From contig JALPQD010000004.1 in the NCBI GenBank assembly GCA_023101885.1, positions 13,475,688 through 13,539,687 of the forward strand: 64,000 nt of DNA, given 5' to 3'. The notes under the pieces are model-generated. The model saw only the letters and a list, made by a program, of their open reading frames with translations, was not told the origin of the DNA and searched no databases. This document shows, one piece after another, positions 12,830 through 23,904 of this stretch (position 1 is the first letter of the stretch; every line of letters starts with the position of its first letter). This DNA is from Typhlomys cinereus (lineage: Eukaryota; Chordata; Mammalia; Rodentia; Platacanthomyidae). The position numbers and the translations under genes were made by a program.

Positions 12830-13160
12830 CAAATTCTTTTTTATTTCTGGAAGTCAGAAGTCTGAAATTAGTATTTGTGGGCTAAAGTCGATGTATTGAC
12901 AAGTGAGTATTCCTTCTGGAGGCTAGAGGGGAGAAACCGCAGCTCTGTCTTTCCCAGCTCAACAGGCTCCTGAAATTTCTTGGCCTATTTTCCAATTATT
13001 GTCATATTTTTCTTTACATTTCCTAATAAGGACCTGCAAGATGAAGTTGGGTCCATCTTGATAATCCAGGTTAAAAATCCCCCAGCTAACAACCTTAATC
13101 ATAGTCACAAAGTACTTTTGCCATGTAACACAACATACTCACGGTCAAAGTCATGGACAG
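12830..13160 (+). repeat. Ancient LTR-like fragment (MaLR-like)
   Basis: Blocks such as 'tttctggaagtcagaagtctg', 'ccttctggaggctagagggg' and 'aataaggacctgcaagatg' follow the order of an old mammalian MaLR/MLT-type repeat as I remember it. The 136-codon open frame beginning at 12980 falls inside this repeat and the L2 beyond, so I do not treat it as a gene. Confidence 0.35.
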
Positions 13161-13469
13161 TTTCAGTGTGCAAGGAGCTGTTGTTCTCTTACCACATGCA
13201 TCGTGCTTCTCATTGGGTTAAGACCCATTGTTTTAAAGGCAAATCTCACACTCTATCCCTTGGCTGCAAAATCTTATACACTTCTCTAGTCATTTCTCAA
13301 ATCCGTCTTCTTGCCTCACTCTTCTCTAATTCTATTGCCTGGGCTTTGTTTCTCATGAAACCTCAGATCCTTTCCTGTTTAGAATATTAGAGACAGTTGA
13401 TCCCCATTCACTAGAGTGCTCCTCATATTGTGTTCTCTTACTTAGAGTATTTGGCCAAATTTTGTGTCT

Positions 13470-13660
13470 TCTAAGAGAACTTTCCTGACTAGTGCAATCT
13501 TTAAGAGTTCTCACCCTGGCCCCTTACATCTCAACACTTCATGGCACATGTACTACTCCTTGTTGAATTAGTTGTATATGTGTTACATGCCTCATTGAAA
13601 CTAAGCTCAATAAGGACTGATACCATTTTATGTGTTTATTAAATTGCAACCCTGATACCT
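13470..13660 (+). repeat. L2 LINE 3' fragment
   Basis: The order 'aactttcctgactagtgcaa', 'caccctggccccttacatct', 'aacacttcatggcacatgta' and 'aactaagctcaataaggact' matches the 3' end of L2 (usually '...cttatcacc...gaatgtaagctccatgagggcag...'). Ancient and inactive. Confidence 0.6.
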
Positions 13661-13664
13661 ACTC

Positions 13665-13802
13665 TGATGATCAGTTTCAGCTGTCAACGTGACACTTGGG
13701 AGGTAGTCCTCTGGGCATTCCTTTGGGGAGTTATCAAGTTAAGTCAGGCCTCTGCACAGCTAGTGGAAGATTGCCTCGACTGTGTAACTGATGTGGGAAG
13801 AC
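13665..13802 (+). repeat. Old repeat family A, copy 2, left half
   Basis: The first half of a second family A copy, starting near 'agctgtcaacgtgacac' and stopping at 'gatgtgggaagac' (end 13802). The match to the copy at 7.5 kb breaks exactly where the solo LTR begins and resumes at 14387. Confidence 0.6.
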
Positions 13803-14386
13803 TGTGGGACCTGAACTAAGAAATGCCATTTTATATATGTTCCCATTTTGTACTTGTTCACTTGTCCATGCCAAGAAACACAGGCTTGACTGGACTGTCT
13901 GACCCAACCAAATGTATACGTGACTCTAGCCATAAACAGTCAGGTACAAATTAGAAAATACTTTACACTCCAGAGCCGCCACTAACTGGGAGCATAGCCT
14001 TGGATGATAGTGTGTAAAGATTATGAACTGAGCAGGTGGAACTGTCCAGTTGGAAGCCAGCCACTAGCTGCCCAAGAAATTCCAAAGACCATAAGCAAAG
14101 TAGGAGATATTAGAAATGGCGGGTGGTCAGAGCTGACTAATCTCCATTTGTCAACACTATCTTTGCTTCAATTTACCCAATCATGTATCTGTTAGGTTAG
14201 AAGGCCCTTCCCCTAGAAGTAGCTACTGTAAAAGACCTTGCTGAACAAAGACTCAGGGCTCTTGTTCCGGATCTGCTGTGTCAGTGACGGTGAGAGCCCG
14301 GGGTCGAGCTTGAATAAAAAGGCCCTCATGTGATTGTATCGTGTTGGCTCTATGGTTTCTTGGGATTCAGAAATCTGGGCACATCA
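13803..14386 (+). mobile_element. Solo LTR of an endogenous retrovirus (ERV1-like)
   Basis: This 584-bp element starts TG and ends CA and is flanked by a 5-bp direct repeat, AAGAC, at 13798-13802 and 14387-14391. Near the 3' side is an AATAAA signal ('cttgaataaaaaggccctc') followed by a short U5-like stretch ('gtgttggctctatggtttct'), like gammaretroviral-class LTRs. No internal viral genes are present, so it is the product of recombination between two LTRs. It splits an older repeat cleanly, which supports both boundaries. The class is inferred from layout only. Confidence 0.7.
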
Positions 14387-14670
14387 AAGACCCTGCCTCT
14401 TATGGATGCGACCATTCCCTGGGCAGATGGATAAAGATGGAGATAACTAGCTGAGCATGTGTCAGATAGGCAAACTAGGAAACAAGTGTGCAGAACTAGT
14501 CATTGCTCCATGCTCTTGCTGTGGATATCAAGTGTCCGATTCCCTGGGCTCTTGAGACTGGTGCGACTCCTTGCTGTGATGGACTGTAACCTGGAAATCT
14601 GAGTGGACTTGAACCCTGTATTCTTTTAAGATGCTTGGGTCATATATTTATTACAGCAATGAGTCGTGAA
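14387..14670 (+). repeat. Old repeat family A, copy 2, right half
   Basis: The copy resumes with the duplicated AAGAC and runs 'ccctgggcagatgg', 'gctcttgctgtggat', 'gtaacctggaaatctgagt', 'acagcaatgagtcgtg', parallel to 7.6-7.86 kb. Confidence 0.6.
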
Positions 14671-16980
14671 TGAAAACACATACCATGGTGCTTGTCAAAT
14701 ATTTGTTCATGAGTCTTAGGGAAAAGATCAGCACAAAGAATCAATCTCATCTTTGTATTCCAGTGACTTCTCCATTAAAACTGGGCTCCAGAAAAGATAA
14801 CTGTGGGGCCTGTAAGATGACTCAGCAGGGAAAGGTAACTGCAAATAAACATGGCACCCTGAGTTCAATTTTGATTTGCAGAGCCCACATGGTAAAAGGA
14901 GAGAACTGATTTCTGAAAGTTGTTCTCTGATTTCTGGATATGCTCTGTGACACATGCATTCTCTCTTTCTGTCTCTGTCTCTGTCTCTGTCTCTCTTCTC
15001 TTTCTCAAATAAAGTGGTAAATAAATAAATTTAACAAATCATAACTGTCTCAGATTGACAGATGAGGCTATTGGCCAGGCCACTTGGTACTTGTGTTACT
15101 TTGAGTGAATCTGGATTTCTAAAGTACCTATCATTATTACGAAGAACAATGAAATAGGATATGCTTAGAGTCTCTTACAATGCCTGGTGAGAAAGCAAAT
15201 GTTTAACCATCTAATCACAGAAAGCTACTACTCAGGAAGAAAAATATTTTTGCTTTTTTGTTATTCTCCAGGTCAAAAGAAACATGGGCAAGGAAATTTT
15301 AAAGAAATGCCCTCGGCCAACAGGTTGCTGTATTTTCATCATTACTCCTTCTTGTTATATCGTGTGAAACTATTGAAATAGATTTTGTCATTAGTAATGA
15401 ACATTTTGTAACTCACCCTAAATTTGCAGGAAAGAGACAAAAGTTACCAGCACCGAAATATTCTTTTAGGAAATGCATCAAAATATTAGAAGCTGAATGG
15501 GATGCTGGGAGTTTTTTAGCTGAGTGGCAGAATATAGCTTTCAACGTTATTAAGGTTGATGCTCTGGCCTAACATTTCCAGAAAGCTACACTTTTCAATC
15601 TTTAAAATTTCAGAAATCAGTATGTCACATTTTTATTTAAAATACCAGTGAATCTTCCTGACTCTCAGAACAATGCTTAAACATACTTTGCTGTTTCATG
15701 TCTCTACAACTTTCCTTTGTAATCTACTTTTTGAGTTTCATTTCTTTCTATTTGTTCATTAGTTTTGCCCCAATGCACCTGCTTGTCAGTTTATTGTTCC
15801 ACTGGGAACTAACTTTGGGGACACAGATACCTTAGAGGTTCATAAGAACTCTACGATGAAACTTATCTGGTTCTCTTACAAATGAAAATAGAGTTCTTGA
15901 TTCTTAGATCTCACCAGAATATGATTTGAATTGACTGATTCTACAAGTAGCAAATATTTTTATAAGCAGTTAGAAAGATCTAGACTCTAGGAAGAATGCT
16001 AGAAAATTAACAAAGGCCTTAAAAGTTGTGTTTAAAGTTTTTTCTTCCTGGTAAAATTACCAAGTACCCCAAAGTGGTCTGACCTTAAGGAAAGTTTAGT
16101 TATTTTTTTATTCAGAAGTCAAAAATGATAATCTGGTTTTCCCCATGTGGAAACCATCCTAAGGCACATACATAACTTTTGCTTTTCTCTTCTATTCCTT
16201 TATGTAGTATTTGCCAGACAACTACTATACATAGTTAATTTCTTATGGGCAAGTGTACACAGAAGAAAAGGGAAGAAATATTAATGTGATCTGGGATATG
16301 GAGGAGGCTTTACAAAGGAGGTCATGTTTTAGCAAGTGTAGAAATTAGAAGTAAGAGATGCCAAACAGAAGGAAGGGAATAAGAACTGAAGCAGGATATT
16401 GGTGTTCTGGGGCTACAGTACATATAGTGGGATGGATGGGAAATTAGAACTGAGGAGTGTTGAGAAGTCAGTGTGGAAGCCGGGTTCATATTGCAGAGAA
16501 TTAAATGACAGGCTGAAGAGTTTGCTTTGTTCCATGAATAAAAAGGCATATTGAAACTTTTTAGAGGTGTGATGCCATTCTCCATTATTTATAAAGTTTA
16601 GAGAAGAGTTAGCTACATTTTAAAGTGCAGTACATATTTATCATGTTCCTTAAGAGCATATATTCTCATTTCTTTTGCAGAAAACACTGTAAACTCAAAA
16701 AGTATGTGTTCCTAAACAAATGCAATAAAAAAGGTTGTCTTATCTGAAAGGCACCTTCCATGTTTATTTTATCTCACAGGCTTTAGAATAAGATCAATGC
16801 AATGGTTCATAGTGAAGATTAATAATTTAGATGGAAAGCTTGTAAGTACCTGAAGAAAATCTATTGTTTTGAGAAGTATAGATCAGCTCTAGCCTTAGAA
16901 TAACATTGTAGTAAAATTGTTAATTGACTTAGAAATCAGAATTTTAGATATAATTTTTTTTCTCATGTTTTATCTTTTTT
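14670..16980. other. Non-coding DNA with one SINE and one MIR relic
   Basis: Contains the SINE at 14812-15030 and a possible reversed MIR at 15040-15190 ('cagattgacagatgaggc'). The remainder is AT-rich with no assignable gene, RNA or repeat. Confidence 0.4.
14812..15030 (+). repeat. tRNA-derived SINE (B2/B4-like)
   Basis: It starts 'gggcctgtaagatgactcag', a decayed version of the 'ggggctggagagatggctca' head. A B-box-like 'gagttcaattttga' follows, then 'cacatggtaaaaggaga', a (TCTG)n/(CT)n stretch and an 'aaataaagtggtaaataaataaa' tail. Diverged. Confidence 0.6.
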
Positions 16981-17425
16981 CCTAATCATACAAGCTCAAT
17001 AGTACCCCCGTCCTCTCCCTCTTTCCTCCTCTCACCAATCCCCCTTTGTACTCTCACCCCTTTTCCCCTTCCTTTCACTCCCTTTCCTCTTTCCCTCCCT
17101 GGAGCATCCTTTTGTGTGAATGCCAAACCTCCCTCTGAGTCCTCCACCCTAGTAAAGGTTCAGGACCCAGTGGCATAACCTGGAGGTCTTTCTTGGGCTT
17201 CCAGTTAGCATGGGAACTCTATTATGACGGTTAATCCCTTGCCTCTAAAGATCCTACTGCCTGGAGCCTTCTTCCCTGTGATGCATGCTAGACTTTGGGG
17301 GGTTGTTGATATGTCAACCATTGTGCAGGTCAGTCAAAGTCCAATTCTGGCTGCTGCATCCCTAACTTCTTTGGTGTATCTTGCATATTGTTGGTCCTCC
17401 CCATCTTTAGGCCTACAAACAATTT
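16980..17425 (-). mobile_element. 5'-truncated L1 3' end, reverse
   Basis: Starts with the reversed L1 terminus ('aatcatacaagctcaatagt'), then a long C/T-rich (reversed purine) tract, then reversed 3' UTR blocks ('ggttaatcccttgcct', 'gatcctactgcctgg', 'gctagactttgggggg', 'gtatcttgcatattg') that are shared with the L1 ends at 17.7, 26.7, 31.4 and 45.3 kb. The open frame at 17224-17475 is reversed L1 UTR, not a gene. Confidence 0.7.
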
Positions 17426-17609
17426 TAGATATAATTTTTGAAAGTCATATTATATATGGTTGTAGGGTACTTTGAATTTTAATTAGTCTAGATGGAGTTC
17501 GAACTCAGTCAGTTAGTACCAGAGTGAGTAGGGGGATGCAATTTCCTTTCTAACCCTTACATTTTCTTAGTTAATGGGGATAACAATATTCATCATCACA
17601 GTGGTTTTT

Positions 17610-18357
17610 CTTATTTTAATACATTTTTTATTATTATTTCAGCTCATACAAACTTAATAGGTACACCAGTTCCCTCCCTCCCTCCTCCTCCCCCTGAACC
17701 CCCTACTCTTCCTCCCCTCACCCCTCCCGCCCCATCCCCCAGTGCCTCCCGCCCCAATTCCCAGAATCCTTTCTTGTGCATGCCTGAATCTCCTCTGGGC
17801 CTCCTCTCCGATGACGTACAAGGACCCAGTGGCATTTCCCTGAACCCTTTCCTGTGTTCCCCTTAAGCATAGAACACTACTGTGGCTGTCAATCCCTTGC
17901 CTCCAAGGATCTTGGTGCCTTTAGCAGATGCTAGACTTTGTGAGGTCAATAGTGTGTTGGACATTGCGCCGGGCATGCAATGTCCAATTATGATTGCTTC
18001 GGCCCTAACTTGTGTGGAGTATCTTGCAAATCATTGCTTCTCCCATCGTTTTGCTCTTAGAATCTTACCGCCCCCTCTTCCGCAAATATCCCTGAGCTTC
18101 AGGATGGGGAGAGATTAGGCTTGCCTAGTTATAGGTGGTTGATATAGAGTCTCTGAAGTTCTGGATAGTGGTTTGTTGATTTTCTTTTGCAGCTTTGTTG
18201 CTCCTGCAATGCCCTTCACTCCATCGTGATGGGCACTGTATGTCACCCCCTGGCCAGAGACAGAAAGCTGTTAAACTGGAGTTTTATTATAAGAGCACAT
18301 TCAAGGGTAGATGTAATACTTATACCCAAAAGTGGAATCGCAGGGTCATATGGCATT
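17610..18357 (-). mobile_element. 5'-truncated, internally deleted L1, reverse
   Basis: Flanked by a 16-bp direct repeat with one mismatch ('catcacagtggttttt' at 17594-17609 and 'catcacagtagttttt' at 18358-18373). Reading from the left: reversed A-rich tail, terminus 'gctcatacaaacttaatagg', pyrimidine-rich tract, 3' UTR, then an abrupt join to the reversed end of ORF2 ('aagtggaatcgcagggtcat'). Compared with the L1 at 28.6-31.8 kb, about 600 bp of 3' UTR and ORF2 end are missing at this join. The frame at 17882-18118 is reversed L1 UTR. Confidence 0.8.
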
Positions 18358-18384
18358 CATCACAGTAGTTTTTGAAATTATATT

Positions 18385-18515
18385 TTTGTGTGTATGTGCT
18401 CATATGAGTGCACTGGTGTATATGTACACGTATGCACATTGCATGTGGAGGACAGAGGTCAGTGCCAGGAGTTATTCCTCAGGAAGGTTCCGCTTTGCTT
18501 TTTTTTTTTTTAAAG
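18385..18515 (-). repeat. B4-like SINE, left part, split by a later SINE
   Basis: 'gcatgtggaggacagaggtc' and 'agtgccaggagttattcctc' are typical of a reversed B4 tail region. The element is interrupted at 18516 and continues at 18839. Confidence 0.5.
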
Positions 18516-18838
18516 CATTTATTACTTTTAAAAAAAAATTTTTTTTATTATTATTATTATTTATTCAACTGTGTGCGTATGCGTGTGTATGTGTGTGCGC
18601 GCGTGTCTGTGTGTCTGTGTGTGTCTGTGTGTATGTAGAACCACGGACGAATTCGCGAACCACCATGGACGCCTCCACCTCCTTCTGCCCCGGGATTCAC
18701 AGGCTCCGCCCTACCAGGACCAGAAGCGCAGGCCGCCCCTGCTTCCGCCTGGCGTCTATACGTGGGATCTGGGATCTGAACTCAGGACCTTCCGCCTGCA
18801 AGGCGGAGGCTTAACCCCTGATCCACCTCTCCAGCCCC
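18516..18838 (-). mobile_element. Long tRNA-derived SINE, copy 1
   Basis: Read on the minus strand: tRNA-like head 'ggggctggagaggtgg', A box, B box, a GC-rich body ('gcaggggcggcctgcgcttc'), 'cacggacgaattcgcgaacc' on the plus strand, then CA/TG repeats and an A-rich tail. It inserted into a B4-like element and duplicated about 19-25 bp of target ('cgctttg' plus T-run and 'taaag' at 18491-18515 and 18839-18857). It retains several CpGs, so it is fairly young. The open frames here (up to 160 codons) are a by-product of the GC-rich SINE body. Confidence 0.85.
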
Positions 18839-18955
18839 CGCTTTGTTTTTTTTAAAGACGGGTCTCTCCTTGTCCTGGAGCCCACTGATTTGGTTAGGCT
18901 GGCTGGCAGAGATCCACCTGTCCTATGACAGTGGCTATGATCGTGTGCTATCTTT
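18839..18955 (-). repeat. B4-like SINE, right part
   Basis: Continuation of the interrupted element: 'agacgggtctctccttgtcc', 'ggctggctggcagagatcca' and 'cctatgacagtgg' match the reversed B1-like half of B4. The duplicated target 'cgctttg...taaag' is at its start. Confidence 0.5.
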
Positions 18956-19248
18956 ACAACTGATGAACACACATTGTAAGAATATATATCTCTGCACCTA
19001 AAAGAATAGGTCTCAAAATTTCTGTTGTTTCACAACTTTACACGGACTAATTATAGTTATTTCACTTGCTTATGCTTGTGTAGACATCTGTAGAACCCCT
19101 TAATTTTATACTTATCAACTTCATTGGAAAAAATGTAAAAGACAAGCATTTTCATTGTTTTATTCCTTGAATATTGCTTCAGGCCATTGGTAATAGTCAG
19201 TGATCCTTCCTTAAGCTTTTGTTTGTTTCTAACCTTAATTGACTAATA

Positions 19249-19316
<68 letters not shown>

Positions 19317-19333
19317 CACACACACACACTCAC
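19249..19333. repeat. (CT)n(CA)n compound microsatellite
   Basis: About 11 CT units run directly into about 30 CA units, with one CG interruption near 19310. Confidence 0.95.
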
Positions 19334-20140
19334 CTCTAAGATGGCAGTATCAACAGCAGTCAAATCTGTGTTGTTTTTCAAGAGTAAGGAGAAAACCATT
19401 TAGGACTTCCTCCCTGAACTTTGCCGAGTTTCTTCTTGTGAGAACTCAAATACACAGCTCTAGGGCAGAGTCCTATGAATCTGCAAGAAACTTTGGATCA
19501 GTGTTCAAATATAATATGTGCTTCCTTCCACCTCAGGCACCTAACTCCTTCAGAAAAAAAGATCTTTAAAGTAGCCATTCCCTTAGATTTTTTTTAACAA
19601 TGTGTCTTTAAAAGAAATTGACTTTAAGTCATCTATCTTTTAATTTGTCTTTGGCAAAATTACAAAATTTGTTAGCAAAGAATTTGTTCACAGAGACCAT
19701 TGAAAATGTCGATGAGTGAACTTTATCATTTAAACTATTGGTCTTTGACAAGCAATTAGATTTTGAAAAACATTATCTCCATTATTTAATTAATTGCTTT
19801 CCTTGATATTCACACATCAGAGATCACATAAAAGAAGAAAAAATTGTAACTTCTATTTTTAGATCTTTAAGACATAATAATACATTAAGCTTTAGGAATA
19901 TTTAGTGTGTGGTTTGTGTCACCATCATGAAGTTTGTGCTTTAGAGTCACTGTTAAGACATCTAGCTTCTGATAAGACTGTCAGAGCTCCATAATACAGA
20001 TCTGCTGACTGTATGGTCAAGGCTAGGCATGAACTCACACTAGTGGATGGCAACATCAAATTAATATATGCTTACAGCCATGCATTACTTCCCTTATTAA
20101 TAAAAAACAATAACAACAAATCTTCCTGCTGTGCTTTGCT

Positions 20141-20143
<3 letters not shown>

Positions 20144-20184
<41 letters not shown>
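20144..20184. repeat. (GT)n microsatellite
   Basis: About 20 uninterrupted GT units. The 61-codon open frame reading through it is repeat-derived. Confidence 0.95.
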
Positions 20185-20186
<2 letters not shown>

Positions 20187-21194
20187 TGCTTTCAGTAGTG
20201 TGCTAAAGAGAAGATATTTGAAAAAGTTAAGGAGATGTGATTTGCCCCTTCAAAGTAAAGGTCAACATTTTAATAATGGATGAGAAAAAGGACTCCTTTC
20301 GAAAGAAATTTATATAAAATATCCTTTGGGACCATCTCTAATATGAATGATTGCATTGATTTAGCTAGTGAGGCTTACCTGAAAAAAAAACTATTTAGTA
20401 AAGAGACTTGGAGTTTTCACATCTCCCAAATAAGGTATTTTGCATCTCCTTATTAAAAGAGAAAATACACCATGGCTCAATAAGTGGGCACAGGTGACTG
20501 AGTAACATTAAGGAAGGTGGAAATTAAGTAGTCAAATCTAAAGGAGACTACCTGTTGCCTAATTGGTGATGAGATTGTGAAATGGGGACCATGATCTAGG
20601 AAATACAGCCAACCACACACTTTCAGCACTTCCAGCTTTGTTTTCTGTGAGATGCTTATTTTTGTTGGGATAACTATAAAAATTAAGTAGGAAAAAAAAC
20701 TAAAATCTGAGGTACATTTTTAAATTTCTGCTTAACAGATAAAGATTTATAAAAAATAGCAAGAATCACTCAATCAAGTGGTTTTAATAACAATATTCGA
20801 GATAAGAGAGCATGAAGGCATTTTAGTTTGACTTTTTATGGCAAACCCCTATGGCTTAACCCCTGTCACCTTTATTCTTGTACAAATATCCACTTGTATC
20901 TTCCTGCAGTATGTACCTCTATATTCTTCAAATTATAAATGTCATTGGAATCATCAGTTTCCCAATGTGAGGCTTGATAACTTGATATATTTGGAATTCC
21001 AATCTTCACTATCAAATTCATGTACCAATTTCGGTTATTATTGAAAATAGCACATTACTGGCTTTCTGAAATCACCCTGAACCGTCATGGACTTGCCTCC
21101 TTTTGATAATGTAACAATATTCATAAAATGTTGTGTATACAGAGAGGCACAATTGGTCAGAGTGCCGGGCAGATGTGACTCTGGAGTGCTCATC

Positions 21195-21765
21195 ATTAAT
21201 CAGGTGATTCAAAACCACTTTCCATCCCAAGGCTCAGAGGATGGGGCATGGTAAGACTGTAAGAGTGTACTGCTGGGTAGTGATACTACCAGTCCCTTTA
21301 CCCTGGACATGACAGGATTGCAGATCCAAGACTTCACTGCAGGGACCATCTCCAGTAGACCTACATAATACTGGCCTATCAACACTGCCTTATGGTCAAG
21401 GAAGGAGGATCTCAGGAGATACAGCAGCATCCAGAGAGAGTGGTTGGGGCTGGTGCTTAATTTTTATAGGGGAGCTTCTCCACTCACTGGTTTGCCCACT
21501 AGTGGGCTGTTCAAGCCACAGCCAGTGTCTGGTCCCTCACCAGTGCAAATGAAACAGACAGGGATCACAAAGCAGGGGGAAATGGAAGTAGGAGGGAGGC
21601 TGGGGCTGGAATGGAGAACACAGCAGGAGGGAGAATGGGAAAGGAGGGGAAGTAGGAGATGAGAGGGTGGGACTAGGTAGTGAGATAAAGACACACAAAT
21701 TTACTTTATCTGTGTATGAAGTTTCAAGGAACATTAAATAAATTTGATTATTAAAATTGTGTGTA
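21195..21765 (+). repeat. Possible old L1 3' UTR
   Basis: Blocks such as 'gcatggtaagactgtaagag', 'aggattgcagatccaagact' and 'tcactgcagggacc', then a purine-rich tract (21575-21670) and an A/T-rich end, resemble old rodent L1 3' UTRs. The overlapping minus-strand frames at 21464-21776 are the complement of the purine tract. Confidence 0.35.
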
Positions 21766-22576
21766 TTTCTAGCCATTTATTTGTTTGCTAGTCACTTGAT
21801 GGCTATATTGAAAGGAAAAATATAAAATATTGAAAAATTGAAATCTCCACTAAATTCTGTAATAAGCACAGTATTTTATATTGTCAATGCCCTCCCATAC
21901 CTATTAGAAAAGAAGTAACATGGATGGATCTTCATGGAAAGAAAATCTGTTGTTGACTTTATCTTAATTTTTCAGTACAAACTCAACAAAGAATATTTAT
22001 GTGCTTTCATTTTTGTTTTTTTTTTAATCCCTTAAGCCTGTGGCCTTTGAAACACTGTATAACAGAGGTTATCAATTTGCTCACAAATGCCAAGATTCCC
22101 AGGACACATGATCTGCTGTCAGGATCAACCCTAGGGAAGTTGGGTTCCTCAATGTATACTTTGTGTCAACAGTTTCTTTGCTGCCTTCTCTCCGAGTACC
22201 ACTGGATACTCAACACTCTTTCTAAGTCTTTCTAAGGTGCCTTATGTAACATTAATTCCCAGCAAGAGATTCCCTCTTCACCTCTTGCCCCACCTAGAAG
22301 AAAATGAATCAGTGGAGACTTGACATTCATCTCTGAGAGAAATTGGCCTGTTATGCAACAATAAAAAGTGCACTTTGATCCAGGAAGAATGTAACACAGT
22401 ATTCACTATAAAAGAAGAAAACTTAAGAATGAAATAGAGACCAGATCATGCCCATTATAAAAGTAACCATATTCTGAAGGTGTTTCAAATAATGCCCAGA
22501 AAAAAAAGAACAAAGAAAAGGAGAAAAAGAAGTAATGAAATTAGTGTGATAACTAGTGACATTTTTCCTTCTCTAG

Positions 22577-22590
22577 TCTGCAGGTGGCGC
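22577..22590 (+). promoter_or_regulatory. Candidate CTCF core motif
   Basis: 'tctgcaggtggcgc' matches 12 of 14 positions of the CTCF core CCASYAGRKGGCRS, including the whole AGRKGGCRS part. Motifs of this quality occur by chance. Confidence 0.25.
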
Positions 22591-23610
22591 TTTCAGAAAG
22601 AGTGGTGAATATATTTTCTCCCATAAGTATATATCTAAACTTTGGAGCACCCAGGGAAATTTTGACCACCTGGACCATTGAATGACATACAAAGTCCTGA
22701 TATTTGGCAGTCTGAAGATTTCGGATTGACATTCTTAAATGCATAAATCAAATGACATGGATTGTAAAGTATACCAATTATATTGAAATGCCATTGCTAA
22801 AATATCAGCAAAAGATTTGTGCCTGTATTAATATTCCATTTGAAGTGATTCCCTGAAGTGGTCAAGGAATAGTAGCAGAAAGTATCTACCGTGGCACGAA
22901 GGATTTAAGAGTGGAAAAAGAGTATAGGACAGAAGAGAGAATTCACATAAGCAGATACATAGTTAACCTTTGTCTGAGATAAGATTTTTTGTTTTAATTC
23001 TTAATGCTTCTACCTAAACTTTGCCTCTTATCTCTTGCCTGAATTAATTCAGGGACTCCTAACTCATCCTACAACACAAGTTCCAAGAAATCACCCCATG
23101 TCCTTTAAAGAACAGCTTCAATTATATTACTGGAATTTAACATTAACTAGATGATTTTTCATTGCCATTTGACTGCAGTGCAGCTCTTAACCTTCAGTAC
23201 GTGGCTTTGGTCTGTCCTTGCAGTCCAAGTCTCCATTAATCTTGACCTTATTCTGTTGCAATACAACTGGCCCATTACATGCCTCTTGCTAGGTCCCCAC
23301 AAAACCTAGCAAACTTTTCCTCATCCTGCTGTTTCTGCTTGTGATTCTCTTCCCCATCGTTTGTGATAGACTTGCACACCGCTGGCAAGCTCTGAGTTGA
23401 AGATCAGCTGCTCTCTATTATGAAAGTATGGACTTACTTTTACTCAACTTGGTTTCTAATATAATGATTGGCTATGTCCTTCACAAATCAAAGATGCTCA
23501 TAAGGAATATTTCAAAATGAGTGAACAGGAAGACTAACCAGGGCATTTCAGAGATGGCCCAGGGAAATAAATTGGTAAGTTGGGGGTGGGTTTAAAGATA
23601 GTGTCTGCAG

Positions 23611-23887
23611 GGGCTGGAGAGGTGGCTCAGGGGTTAAGCCTCTGCCTTGCAGGCGGAAGGTCCTGAGTTCGGATCCCAGATCCCACGTATAGACGCCAGG
23701 CGGAAGCGGGGGCGGCCTGCGCTTCTGGTCCTGGTAGGGCGGAGCCTGTGAATCCAGGGGCAGAAGGAGGTGGAGGCGTCCTTGGTGGTTCCCGAATTCG
23801 TCCGTGGTTCTACACACACACAGAGACACACACGCACACACGCACATACATACGTACATATGCACAATTGAATAAATAAAAAAAAAA
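23611..23887 (+). mobile_element. Long tRNA-derived SINE, copy 2, best preserved
   Basis: A complete copy with a perfect 17-bp target duplication ('aaagatagtgtctgcag' at 23594-23610 and 23888-23904). An RNA polymerase III A box ('tggctcagggg', 23623-23633) and B box ('gttcggatccc', 23667-23677) lie in the tRNA-like head. A GC-rich body of about 130 bp follows, then 'cgtccgtggttctacacaca', a CA-rich stretch and an A-tail that abuts the duplication. The head resembles B2-type SINEs, but the GC-rich body is not mouse B2. The many CpGs and the perfect duplication indicate recent insertion. The minus-strand frames of 77 and 135 codons here are SINE artefacts. Confidence 0.9.
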
Positions 23888-23904
23888 AAAGATAGTGTCT
23901 GCAG

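Larger units (their letters stand above)
18955..23590. other. Non-coding DNA with simple repeats
   Basis: Holds the two microsatellites near 19.25 and 20.15 kb and a possible old L1 3' region at 21.2-21.75 kb. The remainder is AT-rich without assignable genes, RNA genes or splice-bounded open frames. Confidence 0.4.

Noticed and set aside
12980..13390. 136-codon plus-strand frame
   Set aside because: It crosses an ancient LTR-like fragment and adjoining old repeat sequence, with no domain and no splice context.
17882..18118. A 'conserved' peptide starting MAVNPLPPRILVPLADARLC, also found at 31291-31503 on the other strand
   Set aside because: Both are the antisense of the L1 3' UTR, so the similarity reflects shared repeat sequence, not a conserved gene.
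18332..18855. 160- and 94-codon plus-strand frames, with relatives at 23548-23955 (minus)
   Set aside because: They lie inside copies of the GC-rich tRNA-derived SINE; length comes from low stop-codon density in the SINE body.
23611..23690. tRNA-like sequence with A and B boxes considered as a tRNA gene
   Set aside because: It is the head of a SINE with body, A-tail and target duplication; no complete cloverleaf was evident.
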